Source of the DNA: CAIQPS01 sp964631965
GTDB lineage: Bacteria > Actinomycetota > Thermoleophilia > RBG-16-64-13
DNA: 16,061 bases
Direction: 5' to 3'
Assembly: GCA_964631965.1 (NCBI GenBank)
Contig: CAZWAR010000070.1
Location: 1 to 16,061 of the forward strand
How positions within the stretch are numbered: position 1 is the first letter of the stretch; every line of letters starts with the position of its first letter. The notes beneath the pieces were generated by a model. That model was not told where the DNA came from. It did no database searches and saw only the letters and a list, made by a program, of their open reading frames with translations. Below are positions 13,246-16,061 of the stretch, one piece after another. Made by a program: the position numbers and the translations under genes.

Positions 13246-14583
13246 TCAATACCGGCCGTATTCCATCACGGTATCGACCATCGCCCGAAGGTTCTCGTCT
13301 TTGCCGCCGTCGGCCACAGCGCCGATATCCACGATATAGCCGCCCCCGTTCCCTGCCACGTCGATGAGGTTCCTCACGTACGCGGCCGTCTCATCGGCGG
13401 ACCCCGCATAGATCAGCGAGAGCGGTACATTCCCCTGAATGCAGGCCACCTGGCCGATCGTCTGTTTGGCCTTGGCCATGTCGGTTTGATCGAAAAGCCA
13501 CACGGTGGAGCCCTTCGGCAGGTCCATGATGGCTTCGAGGCGGGAGCCGTAACGGCCCTCGGCGAACAGGAACGGTACACATCCTTCCTCGATGAGACCG
13601 AGCAGGACGGCCCGCAGTGTCGGCCAGTAGAACGTCTTGAACTGCTCGTCGTTCATGAAGCCGTCCGCGCCCTTGTGAAGCGGCAGGAACACCACCGGCG
13701 TCACGATCCCACCCGGGCGTTTGAGGGCCCAGTCGATAGCCACCGGCACCAGCCGTTCACAGGCCGCGATGACCTTCTCCGGCCGCCGGTACATGTCGAT
13801 GATCATCTCGCGTGTACCGCGCATGGTGTCGCCTAGGATGTCGAACGGAGCCTTGCTCGCGCCGCCGAAGTAGCTGGGCCAACCCATCGCCGTGAGCTTG
13901 CCCAGGGTCGGGAACATTACCCCGCGCCAGTCGGCCACAGCTTTGGCCGCCGATGCCAGTTTGGCCAAGCCCTCGGCCATCTCGGGGGTACCCCAGCCGC
14001 CTACCTGGTTGGCCACAAAGGGCAGCTCGATATAGTCGAGCAGGGACGTGGTCTGAGCGAATCCTGCAAAGGCGCTTACCGTCCGTGGCAAGAAGACCCG
14101 CAACATGTAATCCGACGGATCGGAGATGAGATGGTCGTACTCCTCGGGGAGCATCCATTCCTTCTCGTTGTACTGGTAGCTGGCCTCTTTCGCCACGCCG
14201 TGGCCCGGCCACGAGTAGAGCTTGTAGTCGATGCTCTCGAAGACCGATCCGGGGGTGGTGTAGAGGACCGGGCTCACCATAGCGTCGGGCTGGAACGCCA
14301 CGTTGAAGTCGGTCCACGCCTTCATGGCTTCGGCAGCCTTGCCGTTCATGGCCTCGTACGGGGTGAGACCGGCCCGCGCGACCGGCCACCAGCCGGCGTT
14401 GACATTGACGGGCACGCGGTCGGGCTCGCGTAGCTCCCAGCACGCGATGAGTCGGTCGCACCGCGCCTTGTAGGCCGCCTCAGCCTCGGGGCTCTCCCAG
14501 GGGACGTCCGGATTGCGCCACTTGTCGATACGCCAGGCGCGCTTTTCGGCGGCGGTCATATCGTTCCACGCTTTTTCGGCCAT
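13246..14583 (-). CDS. UroD-superfamily (MtaA-like) protein, probable corrinoid-dependent methyltransferase, first of a pair
   Basis: A 445-aa TIM-barrel-type protein of the uroporphyrinogen decarboxylase superfamily. True UroD is about 350 aa; this longer form, paired with a similar gene, fits the corrinoid methyltransferase branch, whose members move methyl groups between a substrate or carrier and a cobalamin protein. Landmarks are WPGHGVAKEASYQYNEKEW (126-143), DTMRGTR (252-258), PLHKGADGFM (301-310), AEGRYGSRLE (341-350), CIQGNVP (381-387) and GGGYIVDIGAV. The zinc-binding H-x-C of MtaA is replaced by E342-G-R, and the later Cys by Ala. The start at 14583 matches the start of the neighbouring paralog residue for residue. 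It lies 32 bp after that gene. Its exact reaction is not known. Confidence 0.78.
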   Translation of the reverse strand: MAEKAWNDMTAAEKRAWRIDKWRNPDVPWESPEAEAAYKARCDRLIACWELREPDRVPVNVNAGWWPVARAGLTPYEAMNGKAAEAMKAWTDFNVAFQPDAMVSPVLYTTPGSVFESIDYKLYSWPGHGVAKEASYQYNEKEWMLPEEYDHLISDPSDYMLRVFLPRTVSAFAGFAQTTSLLDYIELPFVANQVGGWGTPEMAEGLAKLASAAKAVADWRGVMFPTLGKLTAMGWPSYFGGASKAPFDILGDTMRGTREMIIDMYRRPEKVIAACERLVPVAIDWALKRPGGIVTPVVFLPLHKGADGFMNDEQFKTFYWPTLRAVLLGLIEEGCVPFLFAEGRYGSRLEAIMDLPKGSTVWLFDQTDMAKAKQTIGQVACIQGNVPLSLIYAGSADETAAYVRNLIDVAGNGGGYIVDIGAVADGGKDENLRAMVDTVMEYGRY

Positions 14584-14615
14584 CTGGCTTCCCCCAACTC
14601 TTCCGCGGTATGTGG

Positions 14616-15950
14616 TTACTTGGCGCTGTCTTTCGCCGCCTGGATCATCGCCTCGACGTTGCCCGGCTTGGCGTCGTCCACGACGGCCCCTACATCCAGG
14701 ATGAATCCGCCTCCTGGACCGATGCTCTCGATGAGGTCCAGGCTGTAGGCTCTGACCTCTTCCGCCGTGCCCAATTGCAGCATAGGTAGGGGGACGTTCC
14801 CCTGGATGCACGCTGTGCCGCCCAAGATCCGCTTCGCCTTCTTCATGTCCGTGTGGTCGAACTGCCACACGGTACGGCCCTTGGGCATGTCGGTGATGCT
14901 CTCGAGCCGCGTCCCGTACGCTCCCTCTGCGAAAAGGTAGGGGATGAAGCCCCCCTCCACGAGACCCTCGATGACCTTCTTCAGGCTCGGCCAGTAGAAC
15001 TTCTCGAACTGCTCCACACTCATGAAGGCGTCCGCGCCCTTATGCAGCGGGATGAAGACCAGCGGAGGCGTGAACGGGGTGGTGCGACGCGTGACCCACT
15101 TCACGCAGACCGGGGCGAGCCGGTCGCAGGCCTCGAGCAGCGCGTCTGGCTGCCGGAACATATCCATGATCACGCCGCGCGTTCCGCGCAAGGTGTCGCC
15201 GATGAAATCGAACGGGGCGAGCGACATCTGGGAGAACGGGCCCGGGAAGCCCTCGGCCACAAGACGACCGAGCAGTGGGTATATGGCGCCACCCCACGCC
15301 TGGCACTCCCGGCCGGCTGCCGTCAACTTCTCCAGGCTGGCCTGCACGTCGGGATCGGCCCAGCGCATCATCCAGGGCGGTCCGCCGACGATTTCCACCA
15401 TGTCGAGAGGCGAGGCCAGCTTGGCGAAGCCGCTCAGGCCTTCGGCGACCCGGGGGAGGTAGTGGTGGAGGAGGTAGTCGGTGGGATCGTCGATGAGCAG
15501 GTCGTACTCATCGTCGTGCATCCACTCCTTCTCGTTGTACTGGAAGCTGGCCTCTTTGGCCACGCCGTGGCCCGGCCAGTTGAGGATCTTGACGTCGAGG
15601 GCTTCGTACGCCCGGCCGGGAATGGCTGCGAACACGGGGGCCATGAGGGAGTCGGCCTGCAGTTCCAGGTTGCACTTGAGCCAGGCCTCCGCCGCCTTGT
15701 CGTAGTCCTGGGTGACATCGTACGGGGTGAGCCCATAGCGGGTCGCGGGATAGTACCCGGTGAGCACCGACACCGGCACCCGGTCCGGTTCACCTTCCAG
15801 AAGAAACGCGTTCTTCAGCCGGGCGGCGCGCGCCCGGTAGGCCTCGCCCGCCTCCGTGCTCACGAACTCGAGCCCAGGCTCGAGGAACGCCGCAAGCCGC
15901 TGTTCCAGCTTCTCGTCGGCGGACAGCTGTGACCACGCCCGATCTACCAC
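14616..15950 (-). CDS. UroD-superfamily (MtaA-like) protein, probable corrinoid-dependent methyltransferase, second of a pair
   Basis: A 444-aa paralog of the neighbour at 13246-14583. The two align end to end with almost no gaps, so key residues share the same numbers: Glu342, Tyr345, Arg348, Cys381, and the WPGHGVAKEASFQYNEKEW block at 126-143. It also lacks the zinc-ligand pattern of MtaA. I prefer the GTG at 15950 over the GTG at 15968, because GGGGGAGA then lies just upstream and the N terminus (MVDRAWSQLSADEK) aligns with the paralog (MAEKAWNDMTAAEK). It follows the partial downstream-edge gene by 54 bp, suggesting an operon of corrinoid protein plus two methyltransferase-like subunits. 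The pair might act as a heteromer or on two different methyl donors; neither can be decided here. Confidence 0.78.
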   Translation of the reverse strand: MVDRAWSQLSADEKLEQRLAAFLEPGLEFVSTEAGEAYRARAARLKNAFLLEGEPDRVPVSVLTGYYPATRYGLTPYDVTQDYDKAAEAWLKCNLELQADSLMAPVFAAIPGRAYEALDVKILNWPGHGVAKEASFQYNEKEWMHDDEYDLLIDDPTDYLLHHYLPRVAEGLSGFAKLASPLDMVEIVGGPPWMMRWADPDVQASLEKLTAAGRECQAWGGAIYPLLGRLVAEGFPGPFSQMSLAPFDFIGDTLRGTRGVIMDMFRQPDALLEACDRLAPVCVKWVTRRTTPFTPPLVFIPLHKGADAFMSVEQFEKFYWPSLKKVIEGLVEGGFIPYLFAEGAYGTRLESITDMPKGRTVWQFDHTDMKKAKRILGGTACIQGNVPLPMLQLGTAEEVRAYSLDLIESIGPGGGFILDVGAVVDDAKPGNVEAMIQAAKDSAK

Positions 15951-16004
15951 AAACTCTCCCCCCTGCACTACGGAGTCTAGGATACCCCGCCCGATACCAT
16001 GCTG

Positions 16005-16061
16005 CTAGGCCACCCCTACCGCTTCCTTGGCGAAGGCCACCGCTTCCATGGCGTTGTCGCC
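16005..16061 (-). CDS. C-terminal 18 residues of a gene cut by the window edge, possibly a corrinoid (B12-binding) protein
   Basis: The minus-strand frame ends at a TAG (16005-16007) after GDNAMEAVAFAKEAVGVA. An alternating Ala/Val/Lys helix after a G-D-N/A-D motif is what corrinoid proteins of methyltransferase systems often show at their end, and such a gene is expected beside UroD-like methyltransferases. The fragment is too short to prove the family. It would be the first gene of the minus-strand operon continuing into the two UroD-like genes. Confidence 0.45.
   Translation of the reverse strand, partial: GDNAMEAVAFAKEAVGVA

Noticed and set aside
14584..14868. N-terminal extension of the first UroD-like gene
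   Set aside because: It runs back into the end of the second UroD-like gene and is Arg/Gly-rich; the paralog alignment fixes the start at 14583.
1..16061. tRNA, rRNA, CRISPR array, transposase or phage genes
   Set aside because: I found none: no regularly spaced repeats, no tRNA-like arms and no transposase or integrase motifs.

Overview
This high-GC window is coded almost entirely on the minus strand and looks like part of an anaerobic catabolic locus. The organism is probably an Actinomycetota-like bacterium: GC is very high, and the solute-binding proteins carry Tat signals, Actinomycetota-type lipoboxes and Thr/Ala-rich linkers. This placement is tentative. A run of 10 Ns at 4804-4813, flanked by a repeat, shows the window comes from a scaffolded draft, so the order of genes across that point is less certain.

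Layout from left to right: the N-terminal part of a CocE/NonD-type hydrolase (minus, runs off the left edge); a divergent TetR-family regulator (plus), the only convincing plus-strand gene; an Old Yellow Enzyme-type flavin/Fe-S oxidoreductase and a GMC-type FAD oxidoreductase in a tight two-gene operon (minus); the repeat and scaffold gap; two paralogous Tat-exported lipoprotein binding proteins (SBP1, SBP2), each a separate transcription unit; a complete branched-chain amino-acid-type (HAAT) ABC transporter in the order SBP3-livH-livM-livG-livF; two tandem, colinear UroD-superfamily (corrinoid methyltransferase-like) genes; and the last 18 codons of a gene that could be the cognate corrinoid protein.

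The most interesting signal is a 22-bp inverted repeat (consensus half-site about TTATTGAGC) in four places: between the tetR gene and the hydrolase, and just upstream of the GMC oxidoreductase, SBP1 and SBP2. In each case it sits at or just after a sigma70-like promoter, three of which share the -10 hexamer TATAGT. This suggests the TetR protein represses a local regulon: import (SBP1, SBP2), hydrolysis (hydrolase) and redox processing (GMC plus OYE). The SBP3-Liv transporter and the methyltransferase genes lack the site. A working model is uptake of a small, possibly aromatic or otherwise methoxylated or ester-bearing compound by a shared Liv permease with interchangeable binding proteins, followed by ester or amide cleavage, flavin/Fe-S redox steps and corrinoid-dependent methyl transfer. 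The substrate cannot be read from the sequence.

Other oddities are a Cys in place of the catalytic Ser of the hydrolase, a four-Cys cluster and an Asn-to-Pro change in the GMC protein, absence of the usual zinc ligands in both UroD-like proteins, and strong hairpins after binding-protein genes.
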